Source: Planomonospora sp. ID67723 (GTDB lineage: Bacteria > Actinomycetota > Actinomycetes > Streptosporangiales > Streptosporangiaceae). Taken from it: a stretch of DNA of 64,000 bases. This document shows, one piece after another, positions 24,765 through 32,561 of the stretch. The DNA lies in NCBI RefSeq assembly GCF_015711605.1, contig NZ_JABTEZ010000005.1, positions 682,001 through 746,000 on the forward strand. Direction: 5' to 3'. Position numbers and translations under genes: made by a program. Under the pieces are notes generated by a model that saw only the letters and a list, made by a program, of their open reading frames with translations, had not been told where the DNA came from and did no database searches. Positions within the stretch are counted from its first letter, which is position 1. Each line of letters opens with the position of its first letter.

Positions 24765-25567
24765 ACGCGCCCGTGCTGAGTGTGACGTCGCTGGTGAAGA
24801 AGTTCGGGCACTTCACCGCGGTCGACGACGTGAGCTTCGAGCTGATGCCCGGCGCCTCGCTCGGGATCGTCGGCGAGTCGGGGTCGGGCAAGACGACCAC
24901 GGCCCGCATCCTCGCCGGGCTCGAGCAGCCGACCTCCGGAACCGTCACCCTCGACGGCCGTGCCGTCGAGGGGCATTCGCGCCGCACCCGGCTCTGGCAG
25001 GCACGCCGGCTTCAGATGATCTTCCAGGATCCGTACGGCTCCTTCGACCCCCGTCAGACCATCGCCCAGTCCATCGCCGAACCCATGAGGCTCCACGTGC
25101 CGGGCTCCGCGAAGGAACACCGGGCCCGCGTCGGCGAACTCCTGGACCAGGTCGGGCTCAGCAGCCGCGCGGGGGAGTCGCTGCCGCGCGACCTGTCCGG
25201 CGGCCAGCGGCAGCGGGCCGCGATCGCCCGCGCGCTCGGCATCGCGCCTCGCGTCCTGGTGCTGGACGAGGCGGTCGCCGCGCTCGACGTCTCGATCCAG
25301 GCCCAGATCCTCACCCTGCTCGACGAGCTGCGCGGGGACACCGGCATCTCCTACGTCTTCGTCAGCCACGACCTGGCGGTCGTCCGCTACATCACCGACA
25401 CGGCCATCGTGATGCGGCACGGCCGCATCGTCGAGCGCGGCGAGACCGAGCAGATCCTGCGCAGTCCCCAGCACCCCTACACCCGCCTGCTGCTCGACTC
25501 GATCCCCTCGCCGGACTGGGACCTCGACCGGGTGGCTCAGGACCGTCGCGCGCTCGACCTGCCCTGA
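24761..25567 (+). CDS. ABC importer ATPase (DppF/OppF type)
   Basis: A 268-residue ATP-binding subunit. Walker A is GESGSGKTTT (about residue 40), Q-loop IFQDPYGSFDPRQT, signature LSGGQRQRAAIARAL, Walker B VLVLDEAVAALDVSIQ and switch His in VSHDLAVVRY. It lacks the C-terminal Cys cluster of its partner and is a little shorter than typical DppF. In Walker B the usual DEPTSALD reads DEAVAALD, with the catalytic Glu retained. The GTG at 24761 overlaps the previous stop (GTGA). With the preceding four genes it completes the importer. Confidence 0.87.
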   Translation: MNAPVLSVTSLVKKFGHFTAVDDVSFELMPGASLGIVGESGSGKTTTARILAGLEQPTSGTVTLDGRAVEGHSRRTRLWQARRLQMIFQDPYGSFDPRQTIAQSIAEPMRLHVPGSAKEHRARVGELLDQVGLSSRAGESLPRDLSGGQRQRAAIARALGIAPRVLVLDEAVAALDVSIQAQILTLLDELRGDTGISYVFVSHDLAVVRYITDTAIVMRHGRIVERGETEQILRSPQHPYTRLLLDSIPSPDWDLDRVAQDRRALDLP

Positions 25568-25603
25568 GCCGCTCCCACCGCTTTCGAACCACGGAGACAT
25601 CAC

Positions 25604-27274
25604 GTGCTGACCATCAAGAAGATAGGCCCGGCCGCCGTGCCCCACGACGCCGAGCAGGTCATGATCCCCATGCGGGACGGAGTCCGGCTGGCGGCCGACG
25701 TCTACCTCGCAGACGCGGCGGACCCGGACGGGGCGCGACCGAACGCCGTCGTGCTGGTCCGCCTGCCGTACGACAAGAACGGCGTCTACTGCTTCATGCC
25801 CGTCGTCAGCCGCTACTTCCTGGCCCGGGGGTACCACGTCGTCGTCCAGGACGTCCGGGGCAAGTACCGGTCGGAGGGAGCGGCCGAGTTCGGCCTCCAC
25901 GAGACCGACGACGGCCACGACACGATCCAGTGGATCACCGAGCAGCCCTGGTGCGACGGCGACGTCGTCATGTGGGGGGACTCCTACTACGGCTACACGA
26001 CCATCGCCGCGGCGATCAGCGGCCATCCCGCGCTGAAGGCGATCTCCCCGCGCGTCACGGGGTCCCAGCTCTCGATGGTGCTGGAACACGGCGACGGCAC
26101 GCGGGACGTCGAGCAGACGGCCCGCAAGTTCTACTTCGCCTCCCACTACGTGGACGCCGACCGGTACGAATGGGAACCCGACTGGAGCCGCCGCCCGCTG
26201 CGGGCGACGTTCGAGCAGTTCTTCACCCAGCTCGGCAAGCGCTCACCCAACTTCGACGGCGAGTTCACCGGTGAGTCCCGGTTCGTCCCGCCCCCGCTGA
26301 AGGCGTTGCTCGAAAGCCCTCCCGTCCCGGCCCTGTACACGATCGGGTGGTTCGACAACTGCGCGGTCTGGTCCTGGCACGACGTCCGCGCCCTGTCGCA
26401 GAACCCGGCGTGGGCCGACCGCCTCTATCTCCGCCTCGAAGCCATCGACCACGAGAACTACTGGCTGGGCGAGGCCCCCGTCGCGCCGCACGACGACCAC
26501 AGCGGCGACCCCGCCGCCCTGGAGCGCATGCTGCCCAGATACCTCGACCCCGCGGTCGAGTTCTTCGACGCCGTCCTCGGCCGCTCCGGGGAGCTGGCGG
26601 CGCTGCCGCGCGTACGCTACGAGGTCTGCCACGGCGAGTGGCAGGAGAGCGACACCTGGCCGCCCCGCCAGGCGTCCGACCTCGAATACCACCTGTCCCC
26701 GGACCTCCGCCTCACGGGGGAGCCGCCGGAGGGGGGCCTGCTGCAGTGGACCCACAACCCCTCCGACCTGGTCCCCCCGGTCGGGGCGAACCCCTTCGCC
26801 ACCCTGTACGACCGGTCGGACCTGTCCTCCGCCGGGCAGCGCGAGGACGTGCTCCGCTTCACCGGCCCCGCCACAGGTGAGGACGTCGACCTGGCCGGCA
26901 CCGCGACCCTGCTGCTGCGGCTCACGGCCCCCGCCGGCGCGCACGTCCACGCGCGCCTGCTGGACATGGCACCCGACGGCGGCGCCTTCCTCGTCGCCAA
27001 GGGCCAGCTCCGTCTCGACGTGCCGCTGACCGGGGAGGAGGCCGTCGTGGACCTGCAGAGCATCGCGTACCGGCTGCGCGCCGGACATCGCCTCGCGCTC
27101 GACGTCATGAGCAGCGACTTCCCCGACTACGTCGCCGAATGCCCCGACGGAGCCGACCCGTGGAGCAGCCTGCCCGGCGAGCCGGTCACCCGATGGATCA
27201 CGCTGGGCGGATCCCGCCCCTCCTGCCTCCGCATCGGCAGGTGGCAGCCCGAACAGCTCCGGCGGACGCGCTAG
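25604..27274 (+). CDS. CocE/NonD-family hydrolase (X-Pro dipeptidyl-peptidase-like, S15)
   Basis: A 556-residue alpha/beta hydrolase of the CocE/NonD family. The N-terminal core has the oxyanion Tyr region VLVRLPYDKNGV, a PVVSRYFLARGYHVVVQDVRGKYRSEG block, and the nucleophile Ser in MWGDSYYGYT (Gly-x-Ser-x-x-Gly). The C-terminal jelly-roll domain (about residues 330-550) includes a typical DLAGTATLLLRLTAPAGAHVHARLLDM segment. Relatives cleave esters (cocaine esterase), beta-lactam amide side chains or X-Pro peptides. The gene follows the ABC importer by 36 bases with an ACGGAG ribosome-binding site and a GTG start, so the imported compound is its likely substrate. A very strong hairpin 47 bases beyond its stop probably ends the operon. 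Confidence 0.85.
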   Translation: MLTIKKIGPAAVPHDAEQVMIPMRDGVRLAADVYLADAADPDGARPNAVVLVRLPYDKNGVYCFMPVVSRYFLARGYHVVVQDVRGKYRSEGAAEFGLHETDDGHDTIQWITEQPWCDGDVVMWGDSYYGYTTIAAAISGHPALKAISPRVTGSQLSMVLEHGDGTRDVEQTARKFYFASHYVDADRYEWEPDWSRRPLRATFEQFFTQLGKRSPNFDGEFTGESRFVPPPLKALLESPPVPALYTIGWFDNCAVWSWHDVRALSQNPAWADRLYLRLEAIDHENYWLGEAPVAPHDDHSGDPAALERMLPRYLDPAVEFFDAVLGRSGELAALPRVRYEVCHGEWQESDTWPPRQASDLEYHLSPDLRLTGEPPEGGLLQWTHNPSDLVPPVGANPFATLYDRSDLSSAGQREDVLRFTGPATGEDVDLAGTATLLLRLTAPAGAHVHARLLDMAPDGGAFLVAKGQLRLDVPLTGEEAVVDLQSIAYRLRAGHRLALDVMSSDFPDYVAECPDGADPWSSLPGEPVTRWITLGGSRPSCLRIGRWQPEQLRRTR

Positions 27275-27320
27275 CGGCGATCCGTGACCGCAGCCGCAGT
27301 CGTCTCCGACGCGGTGCGGA

Positions 27321-27354
27321 CCGGTGAAGCCGGGCCGCGGCCCGGCTTCACCGG
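27321..27354. terminator. Strong hairpin terminator after the importer operon
   Basis: A perfect inverted repeat with 16-base arms (CCGGTGAAGCCGGGCC at 27321-27336 and its exact complement at 27339-27354) and a two-base spacer. It lies 47 bases after the CocE-type stop and about 80 bases before the DUF3237 gene. No T-tract follows, as is usual in actinobacteria. Confidence 0.75.
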
Positions 27355-27435
27355 ACGAGGACGCCGTCGGCTCCGGCCGCCCCGGAGATCCCCGACCCTG
27401 AAATCCCCGACCCAGACATTTCCGAGGAGCAAAGC

Positions 27436-27912
27436 ATGTCCGACGTTCCCGCCCCCTTCGCCCCCGCCCTGACCTTCGCGTTCGAGATCCGCGCCCGCCT
27501 CGCCCCCACCCTGCACGTCGGGCACGGAGACGGCGAGAAGACCGAGTTCACCCCGATCGTCGGCGGTACGGTCGACGGCCCGATGCTGCGCGGGATCGTC
27601 CTGCCCGGCGGCGGCGACTGGTCGAACACGCGCGGCCGTGTCTGCGAACTGGACGCCCGGTACCTCCTCCGGGCGGACGACGGCGCGGTCATCGACGTCG
27701 TCAACCGGGGGTACTACCACGAAGGCGCGGACGGCTCCGACCAGTACGACGGCGACCTCCAGGTGACCACGGCCGGCGTGTACTACCGCACCTCGCCCGC
27801 GTTCCGCACCGACGCGCCGGCGCACCGCTGGCTCGCCGAAACCGTCTTCGTCGGCCTCGCCCGGGAGGCGGCGGAGGACGTCGTCGCCATCCGGATGTAC
27901 GCCCTGGCCTGA
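27436..27912 (+). CDS. DUF3237 family protein
   Basis: A 158-residue protein with the DUF3237 pattern: an N-terminal FAFEIRARLAP strand, a GGTVDGPMLRGIVLPGGGDWSNT block, the LDARYLLRADDGAVIDVVNRGYY strand pair, a VYYRTSPAFRT motif, and a terminal WLAETVFVGLARE segment. The family folds as a beta-barrel and is often found with catabolic genes; its biochemical role is not settled. A GAGGAG ribosome-binding site precedes the ATG at 27436. The upstream hairpin (27321-27354) separates it from the importer operon unless read-through occurs. Confidence 0.75.
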   Translation: MSDVPAPFAPALTFAFEIRARLAPTLHVGHGDGEKTEFTPIVGGTVDGPMLRGIVLPGGGDWSNTRGRVCELDARYLLRADDGAVIDVVNRGYYHEGADGSDQYDGDLQVTTAGVYYRTSPAFRTDAPAHRWLAETVFVGLAREAAEDVVAIRMYALA

Positions 27913-28106
27913 GAGCCGCAGCGGACCCGGCTCCCGCGCGATCCGCGGAGGCCCCGCACGCCATGACACCGGCTGACGGATCCGGTCGGCCGGCGGCATG
28001 ATGGCAGCCGGCGTGGGCACATCTGCTCCTGTCGTATCTCGCGAGCGCCGCCGACGCCGGCACCGTGCGGCTCGCTGTTGTCTTCGAACGTCTCCGAGGC
28101 TGATCG

Positions 28107-28724
28107 ATGCCCTGCACGCCTGCCAGACGGCTGCCCCTGGTACTGGCCTCCGTGGTGCTCGTCGCCCTGGCCGTCTCCGGCCTGCGGCCCCATGACCGGT
28201 TCACCTGGTTTCTGGAGACCTTCTGGGTGATCGGCGGGCTGCCGCTGCTGGCGGTGCTCTGGCGGCGCTTCCCGCTCACCCCGCTGCTGTGCTGCCTGCT
28301 CGCCGTCCACGCGCTGGTCCTGATCGTCGGCGGCCACTACACCTACGCCCGGGTCCCGTTCGGGCACTGGCTGCAGGACGCCCTGGAGCTGTCGCGTAAT
28401 CCCTATGACCGCATCGGTCACCTGATGCAGGGCTTCGTGCCCGCCATCGTGGTCCGCGAACTGCTGGTGCGGACCTCACCGTTGCGCGGCAGCGCGTGGC
28501 TGGCGCCGCTGACCGTCTGCGCCTGCCTGGCCTTCAGCGCCTTCTTCGAGATGCTGGAATGGTGGGCGGCGCTGGCCGCCGGAGAGGCCGCCGACGCCTT
28601 CCTGGCCGTCCAGGGCGATCAGTGGGACACCCAGTGGGACATGGCCTGCGCGCTCATCGGCGCGATCGCCTCGCTGCTGCTGCTCAGCCGCCCGCATGAC
28701 CGGCAACTCGCCCGCCTCGCCTGA
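28107..28724 (+). CDS. DUF2238/YjdF-like integral membrane protein
   Basis: A 205-residue membrane protein with about six transmembrane segments. It shows the DUF2238 landmarks: HYTYARVPFGHWLQDAL, NPYDRIGHLMQGFVPAI, FFEMLEWWAAL and QGDQWDTQWDMACALIGAI, a set of conserved His, Asp, Glu and Trp residues within or next to helices. The function of this family is not established; the buried polar residues suggest ion or metal handling, but that is only a guess. It stands alone, 194 bases after the DUF3237 gene (I see nothing in that gap). It lies just upstream of the Zur-controlled block on the same strand, but no Zur box precedes it. Confidence 0.75.
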   Translation: MPCTPARRLPLVLASVVLVALAVSGLRPHDRFTWFLETFWVIGGLPLLAVLWRRFPLTPLLCCLLAVHALVLIVGGHYTYARVPFGHWLQDALELSRNPYDRIGHLMQGFVPAIVVRELLVRTSPLRGSAWLAPLTVCACLAFSAFFEMLEWWAALAAGEAADAFLAVQGDQWDTQWDMACALIGAIASLLLLSRPHDRQLARLA

Positions 28725-28904
28725 CCTCTCGGACGGAGCGGCCGTCCCAGGACGGTCGAGGTGTGGACCAGGCCGTCTCGCTCCCCCCGGTATCGCACCC
28801 TGTGCCCCCGAGCGGGGACCAGCCGGCATCCGGCGATCGTGAAGGCCGTACCGGCCGCGTCCGCACCCCACGGCATCCGCTCCGGGCACAAGTCTGTGCC
28901 ATAA

Positions 28905-28925
28905 TAATGAAAACGGTTTTCATTA
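28905..28925. promoter_or_regulatory. Zur box (zinc-uptake-regulator operator) for the COG0523-S18 operon
   Basis: The core TGAAAACGGTTTTCA at 28908-28922 is a perfect palindrome that extends to 21 bases (28905-28925). It matches the actinobacterial Zur consensus closely. A -10-like CATAAT (28900-28905) abuts it, so bound Zur would block the promoter. The GTG of the COG0523 gene lies 17 bases downstream with a GGAGG ribosome-binding site between. Confidence 0.88.
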
Positions 28926-28941
28926 CGTAACCGGAGGTCCC

Positions 28942-30084
28942 GTGTCCACTCCCGTTGCCCTCGTGGCGGGCCTGCACTGTTCGGCCCGTACGGCCGTGGT
29001 CGACCGGTTGCTGGCGCAGCATCCCGAAGCGGTCGCGATCCACCACGACCTGCGCGCCGTCGCCGACGGACGCGTCGAGCGGGTGATCCGCGACCGGTCG
29101 GGCGTGCTGGAGAGGTCGCAGGTGCACCTCGCGCACGGCTGTGTGACCTGCACCGTCCGCGAGGATCTGCTCCCCGGGCTCGTCCGGCTCGCGGGCACCG
29201 CCTCGCTGCTCGTGGCGGACCTGTGGGACTCGGTGGAGCCGCGTTCGGTGGCCGAGGCGATCGACTGCGACGAGGCTCGCGGCACCCTGCGGCTCACCGC
29301 CGTGCTCACCGCCCTCGACGCCGGGCGGCTGCCCGACGACCTGACCCGCGGCGAGCGCCTGGCGGAGGTCGGCAAGCCCGCCGCCGCAGGCGATCAGCGC
29401 TACCTGGCCGAGGTCCTGGCACGGCAGATCGAATACCCCACCGGCCTGGTGCTGCACGGCGGCGACGAGCAGGACGCGGAACTCTCCCGCGACGTGCTCA
29501 CCCACCTCGCCCCCTTCACCCCCGTCCACCGGATCACCGGATTGCCCGGCGTCCTGGGCGCCGCGGTGTGCACCGCCGAGCTGGCCGAACGGGTGGACCC
29601 GGCCACCGCCCAGCTGCCCTGCGACGCCCGGACGGGGGAGATCACCACACTGGTCTGGCGCAGACGGCGCCCGCTGCACCCGGCGCGCCTGTTCGACGCC
29701 GTGGACGAACTGGTCACCGAGTCGGTCCGATCACGCGGCCGGTTCTGGCTGGCCACGCGACACGAGCACCTGCTGGCCTGGGACGCCGTGGCCGGCATCG
29801 TCTCGGTGGAGGACGCCGGACCCTGGCTGGCCGCCCTTCCCGAAGCCGCCTGGGAGATGGTCTCCCCGGCCCGCCGCATGGCGGCCACCCTGGACTGGGA
29901 GGCCGAAGTCGGCGACCGCGTCCAGCACCTGGTCTTCACCGGCCCCGACCTCGACGGCGAACGCATCACCGCGCTGCTCGACTCCTGCCTGCTCACCCGG
30001 GAGGAGCAGCAGGCGGGGCCCGGCGCCTGGGCCGGCTACGACGACCCGTTCGGCCCCATCCTCACTCTCCAGGAGATCGCATGA
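28942..30084 (+). CDS. COG0523 (CobW/ZagA-like) protein with degenerate P-loop, Zur-regulated
   Basis: A 380-residue protein of the COG0523 type: an N-terminal GTPase-like domain, then the C-terminal CobW_C domain ([17 protein letters not shown] at about residues 235-250). The usual metal motif CxCC appears as Cys67-Val-Thr-Cys70 ([14 protein letters not shown]), and the CTVRED context is retained. The Walker A loop is not intact: GxxGxGK[ST] is replaced by [11 protein letters not shown], with no P-loop Lys, so GTP hydrolysis may be weak or absent. Zur-controlled COG0523 proteins are thought to deliver zinc to client enzymes in starvation. Regulation by the palindrome just upstream is strongly supported. 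Its TGA overlaps the ATG of S18, so the two are coupled. The GTG at 28942 has GGAGG seven bases before it. Confidence 0.85.
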   Translation: MSTPVALVAGLHCSARTAVVDRLLAQHPEAVAIHHDLRAVADGRVERVIRDRSGVLERSQVHLAHGCVTCTVREDLLPGLVRLAGTASLLVADLWDSVEPRSVAEAIDCDEARGTLRLTAVLTALDAGRLPDDLTRGERLAEVGKPAAAGDQRYLAEVLARQIEYPTGLVLHGGDEQDAELSRDVLTHLAPFTPVHRITGLPGVLGAAVCTAELAERVDPATAQLPCDARTGEITTLVWRRRRPLHPARLFDAVDELVTESVRSRGRFWLATRHEHLLAWDAVAGIVSVEDAGPWLAALPEAAWEMVSPARRMAATLDWEAEVGDRVQHLVFTGPDLDGERITALLDSCLLTREEQQAGPGAWAGYDDPFGPILTLQEIA

Positions 30085-30308
30085 AGCCCCGCCGCACCCC
30101 CCGCAAGAAGACCAACCCGCTGCACGGGGCGGTTTCCGTCGACTACAAGGACACCGACCTGCTGCGGAAGTTCATCTCCGACCGGGGCAAGATCCGTAGC
30201 CGCCGGGTCACCGGGGTCACCGTCCAGCAGCAACGGCAGCTCGCCCGGGCGATCAAGAACGCCCGGGAGATGGCGCTGCTTCCTCACGCCTCCCGGCCCC
30301 GCGCGTGA
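30081..30308 (+). CDS. rpsR: Ribosomal protein S18, zinc-free paralogue
   Basis: A 75-residue S18 with the family core [49 protein letters not shown] (span residues about 20-68). It contains no cysteine, whereas the actinobacterial housekeeping S18 carries a zinc-binding Cys pair near the N-terminus. This is the C-minus form that replaces the zinc-containing protein during zinc limitation. The ATG at 30081 overlaps the stop of the COG0523 gene (ATGA), placing it under the same Zur box. Confidence 0.92.
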   Translation: MKPRRTPRKKTNPLHGAVSVDYKDTDLLRKFISDRGKIRSRRVTGVTVQQQRQLARAIKNAREMALLPHASRPRA

Positions 30309-30381
30309 GCGGACCGCCGGTCGCCGCCCCGTCCGGAGGTCCGGAGCGGGCGAGGCGGCGCTGCCCCACCGCATCTTGAAT

Positions 30382-30396
30382 TGAAAACCGTTTCCA
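30382..30396. promoter_or_regulatory. Zur box for the L33-L31-L28-S14-L32 operon
   Basis: TGAAAACCGTTTCCA differs at one position from a perfect palindrome and matches the boxes at 28908 and 44576. It lies 37 bases upstream of the L33 ATG and 73 bases after the S18 stop, in the only AT-rich stretch of that gap. It marks a second Zur-controlled promoter within the ribosomal block. Confidence 0.85.
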
Positions 30397-30433
30397 TTAT
30401 CATGGCGAAGTCCGCCAGCAGAGAGGACCGGCG

Positions 30434-30598
30434 ATGGCCAGGAACGAGCTCCGCCCTGTGATCAAACTCAGATCCGGCGCGGGCACCGGCTACACCTACG
30501 TGACCCGCAAGAACCGGCGCAACGACCCCGACCGGCTCACCCTGCGCAAGTACGACCCGATCATCCGCCAGCACGTGCTGTTCCGAGAGGAGCGATGA
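30434..30598 (+). CDS. rpmG: Ribosomal protein L33, zinc-free paralogue
   Basis: A 54-residue L33: [21 protein letters not shown]...[12 protein letters not shown]. Both Cys-x-x-Cys pairs of the zinc-binding form are missing; Ser-Gly-Ala-Gly and Asp-Pro-Ile-Ile stand in their places. It is the first gene after the second Zur box and starts with ATG 30434 behind an AGAGAGGA ribosome-binding site. Zinc-free L33 lets ribosomes be built when zinc is scarce. The next gene begins five bases beyond its stop. Confidence 0.94.
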   Translation: MARNELRPVIKLRSGAGTGYTYVTRKNRRNDPDRLTLRKYDPIIRQHVLFREER

Positions 30599-30602
30599 CC
30601 CC

Positions 30603-30848
30603 GTGAAGAAGGGCATCCACCCCGACTACCGTCCCGTCGTGTTCCGCGACCCGAGTGCGGGCTTCGCGTTCCTGACCCGCTCCACCATCGCCAGCACGAA
30701 GACGATCGAGTGGGAGGACGGCAACACCTACCCCCTGGTCGACGTCGACGTCTCCTCGGCCAGCCATCCCTTCTACAGCGGCCGCAGCCGCGTGCTCGAC
30801 ACCGCCGGCCGGGTCGAGCGCTTCAACCAGCGCTACGGGAGGGCCTGA
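30603..30848 (+). CDS. rpmE2: Ribosomal protein L31 type B, zinc-free
   Basis: An 81-residue type B L31: [16 protein letters not shown] at the start, [26 protein letters not shown] at the end. No cysteine is present, unlike zinc-binding type A L31. GTG start at 30603, four bases after the L33 stop; its TGA overlaps the L28 ATG. Type B L31 is a standard member of Zur regulons and can displace L31A from ribosomes, releasing zinc. Confidence 0.95.
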   Translation: MKKGIHPDYRPVVFRDPSAGFAFLTRSTIASTKTIEWEDGNTYPLVDVDVSSASHPFYSGRSRVLDTAGRVERFNQRYGRA

Positions 30849-31084
30849 TGTCGGCCCGCTGCCAGCTCACCGGCGTTGCGCCGGTCTTCGGCAACAACGT
30901 CTCCCACTCCCACCGGCGCACCCGGCGCCGGTGGAACCCCAACATCCAGCACCGCCGCTACTGGTTGCCGGCAGAGAACCGCTTCGTACGGCTCACGCTC
31001 AGCGCCCGGGCGGTCAAGACCGTCGACAAGATCGGCATCGAGGCGGCCGTGGCCCGCATCCGCGCGCGGGGAGAGAGGATCTGA
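30848..31084 (+). CDS. rpmB: Ribosomal protein L28, zinc-free paralogue
   Basis: A 78-residue L28 with the family motif [20 protein letters not shown] near the N-terminus. A single Cys remains (residue 5, SARCQLTG); the second member of the N-terminal pair and the C-terminal Cys pair found in the zinc-binding actinobacterial form are gone. ATG 30848 overlaps the L31 stop and its own stop overlaps the S14 ATG, so translation is coupled across the operon. The longer open frame starting at 30710 lies inside L31 and is a shadow. Confidence 0.92.
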   Translation: MSARCQLTGVAPVFGNNVSHSHRRTRRRWNPNIQHRRYWLPAENRFVRLTLSARAVKTVDKIGIEAAVARIRARGERI

Positions 31085-31383
31085 TGGCCAAGAAGAGCAA
31101 GGTCGCCGCCAACGAACGCCGCAAGGCGGTCGTCGCCCGGCACGCCGAGCGCCGGGCCGAGCTGAAAGAGATCATCCGCACCGGCACGCCCGAACAGCGG
31201 GCGGCGGCCGTACGCGCGTTGGCCCGTCAGCCGCGCGACGCCAGCGCCACCCGGGTGCGCAACCGTGACTCCGTCGACGGCCGCCCCCGCGGTCACCTGG
31301 CCAGGTTCGGGCTGTCGCGCATCCGCTTCCGGGAGATGGCGCACCGCGGCGAACTGCCCGGCGTCACGAAGGCGAGCTGGTGA
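31084..31383 (+). CDS. rpsN: Ribosomal protein S14, long zinc-free form
   Basis: A 99-residue S14 of the long type, with the C-terminal family signature [36 protein letters not shown] (span residues about 59-93). No cysteine is present. The zinc-binding housekeeping form is about 61 residues with two CxxC motifs. ATG 31084 overlaps the L28 stop (ATGA-type). The stop is three bases before the L32 GTG. Confidence 0.94.
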   Translation: MAKKSKVAANERRKAVVARHAERRAELKEIIRTGTPEQRAAAVRALARQPRDASATRVRNRDSVDGRPRGHLARFGLSRIRFREMAHRGELPGVTKASW

Positions 31384-31386
31384 GAC

Positions 31387-31554
31387 GTGGCCGTCCCCAA
31401 GCGCAAGACGTCGCGCAGCAACACCCGTCACCGCCGCTCGCAGTGGAAGGCCACCGCCCCGGACCTGGTGCCGATCACCGCAGGCGGCCGGGAACTGCTG
31501 GTACCCCGCCGCCTCGTCCGCGCCTACCGGCGCGGCCTGATCACTCCCCGCTGA
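31387..31554 (+). CDS. rpmF: Ribosomal protein L32, zinc-free paralogue
   Basis: A 55-residue L32. The conserved N-terminus [20 protein letters not shown] is followed by [10 protein letters not shown], where the zinc form would carry its first CxxC. No cysteine occurs anywhere; the segment ends [18 protein letters not shown] start at 31387, three bases after the S14 stop, so it is the last gene of the Zur-controlled ribosomal operon. Zinc-free L32 is reported less often than zinc-free L31, L33, S14 or S18. Confidence 0.9.
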   Translation: MAVPKRKTSRSNTRHRRSQWKATAPDLVPITAGGRELLVPRRLVRAYRRGLITPR

Positions 31555-31590
31555 CACCGGCGCGGACCGGCACGTGGCGGAGCGGCCGGG

Positions 31591-31634
31591 CGTGCGGACA
31601 CGGCACGAATGGGAGCGTGCGGACACGGCACGAA
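31591..31634. repeat. Two direct 19-base repeats upstream of the methyltransferase gene
   Basis: CGTGCGGACACGGCACGAA occurs at 31591-31609 and again, exactly, at 31616-31634, a 25-base period. It fills most of the gap between the L32 stop and the methyltransferase start and ends five bases before that gene's GGAGG. It may be a slipped duplication or a pair of regulator sites. Confidence 0.7.
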
Positions 31635-31649
31635 CACTGGAGGCATCAC

Positions 31650-32447
31650 ATGGCATCGGACACGGCGTCGCTGGACCCGGATCTGGCCAAGGTGTGGCTG
31701 GATCGGTGGGACGCCCAGCAGGAGCGGTACGTCGCCGACCGGGAGAGGCGGTTCGCCGTGATCGGTGAGGTGCTCGCCCACGCCCTGTCGGGGTGCGCCC
31801 GGCCGCTCGTGCTGGACGTGGGCTGCGGGCCGGGCTCCCTGGCCGGGCGGACGGCCCGGCGGCTGCCGTCGGCGCAGATCGTCGGGGTGGACAACGATCC
31901 CCTCCTCCTGGCGCTGGCCCGCAGCGCGTATCCGACACTCGCACGGTTCGTCGAGGCCGACCTTCGCCTGCCGGGCTGGTCGGACCGGCTCGGCCTCGAC
32001 CGCGACCTGGACGCGGCCGTGTCGTCGACCGCGCTGCACTACCTGCCGGTCGAGACCCTCGCGGAGACGTACCGCGAGCTGGCCCGCCGGATGCGGCCCG
32101 GCGGGATCCTCGTCAACGCCGACAACCTCTACGACGAGCAACCGGCGATCGCCGGTGTCGCCGCGGCGCTGCGCCGTACCCGGCTCGGGGACGGTGAGGA
32201 CTGGACTTCCTGGTGGCGTGCCGTCGCGGCCGAACCCGCACTGGCCGAGCTGGTGGCCCGGCGGCGGGAGCGGGCCACCGGCGGAGGCGACCACCGGGTG
32301 TCGGTCTCCGTCCATGACGCGCTGCTGCGCCGTGCCGGGTTCGGTCAGGTCGGCCCGGTCTGGCAGAACGGGGACGACGTGGTCCTCGTGGCCGTGCGCT
32401 CAGAGGAGTGCGCTGAAGGCCGCGAGCCGAAACCGATCCAGACCTGA
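31650..32447 (+). CDS. Class I SAM-dependent methyltransferase
   Basis: A 265-residue methyltransferase. The SAM-binding motif I VLDVGCGPGSLAGR (about residue 53), motif II acidic residue in VGVDNDPLLL, and a post-II VEADLRLPGW give the usual Rossmann arrangement. The rest (LADTYRELARRMRPGG near 145, RRAGFGQVGPVWQ near 240) fits the Methyltransf_25/11 group of small-molecule methylases. The substrate is not identifiable. A GGAGG ribosome-binding site precedes ATG 31650. It follows the L32 gene by 95 bases containing the direct repeats, so whether it shares the Zur-controlled transcript is unclear. Confidence 0.82.
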   Translation: MASDTASLDPDLAKVWLDRWDAQQERYVADRERRFAVIGEVLAHALSGCARPLVLDVGCGPGSLAGRTARRLPSAQIVGVDNDPLLLALARSAYPTLARFVEADLRLPGWSDRLGLDRDLDAAVSSTALHYLPVETLAETYRELARRMRPGGILVNADNLYDEQPAIAGVAAALRRTRLGDGEDWTSWWRAVAAEPALAELVARRRERATGGGDHRVSVSVHDALLRRAGFGQVGPVWQNGDDVVLVAVRSEECAEGREPKPIQT

Positions 32448-32561
32448 CGCTCCGGGGTGCCCCGCGTTCCGAGGAGCCGGCGGTGCGCCCCGGGCCGACT
32501 CATGGCCGTGGCGGCGCAGAGCATGGTCGGCGGTCGGCGTGGCAGTGCCAGGCGATCTCGC

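Noticed and set aside
27275-27435. Leader peptide or riboswitch before the DUF3237 gene
   Set aside because: The only structure is the 16-base-arm hairpin, better explained as the terminator of the importer operon.
28918-29679. Minus-strand frame beginning Met-Lys-Thr-Val-Phe at the Zur box near 28922
   Set aside because: The ATG comes from the palindromic operator; the rest is antisense to the COG0523 gene.
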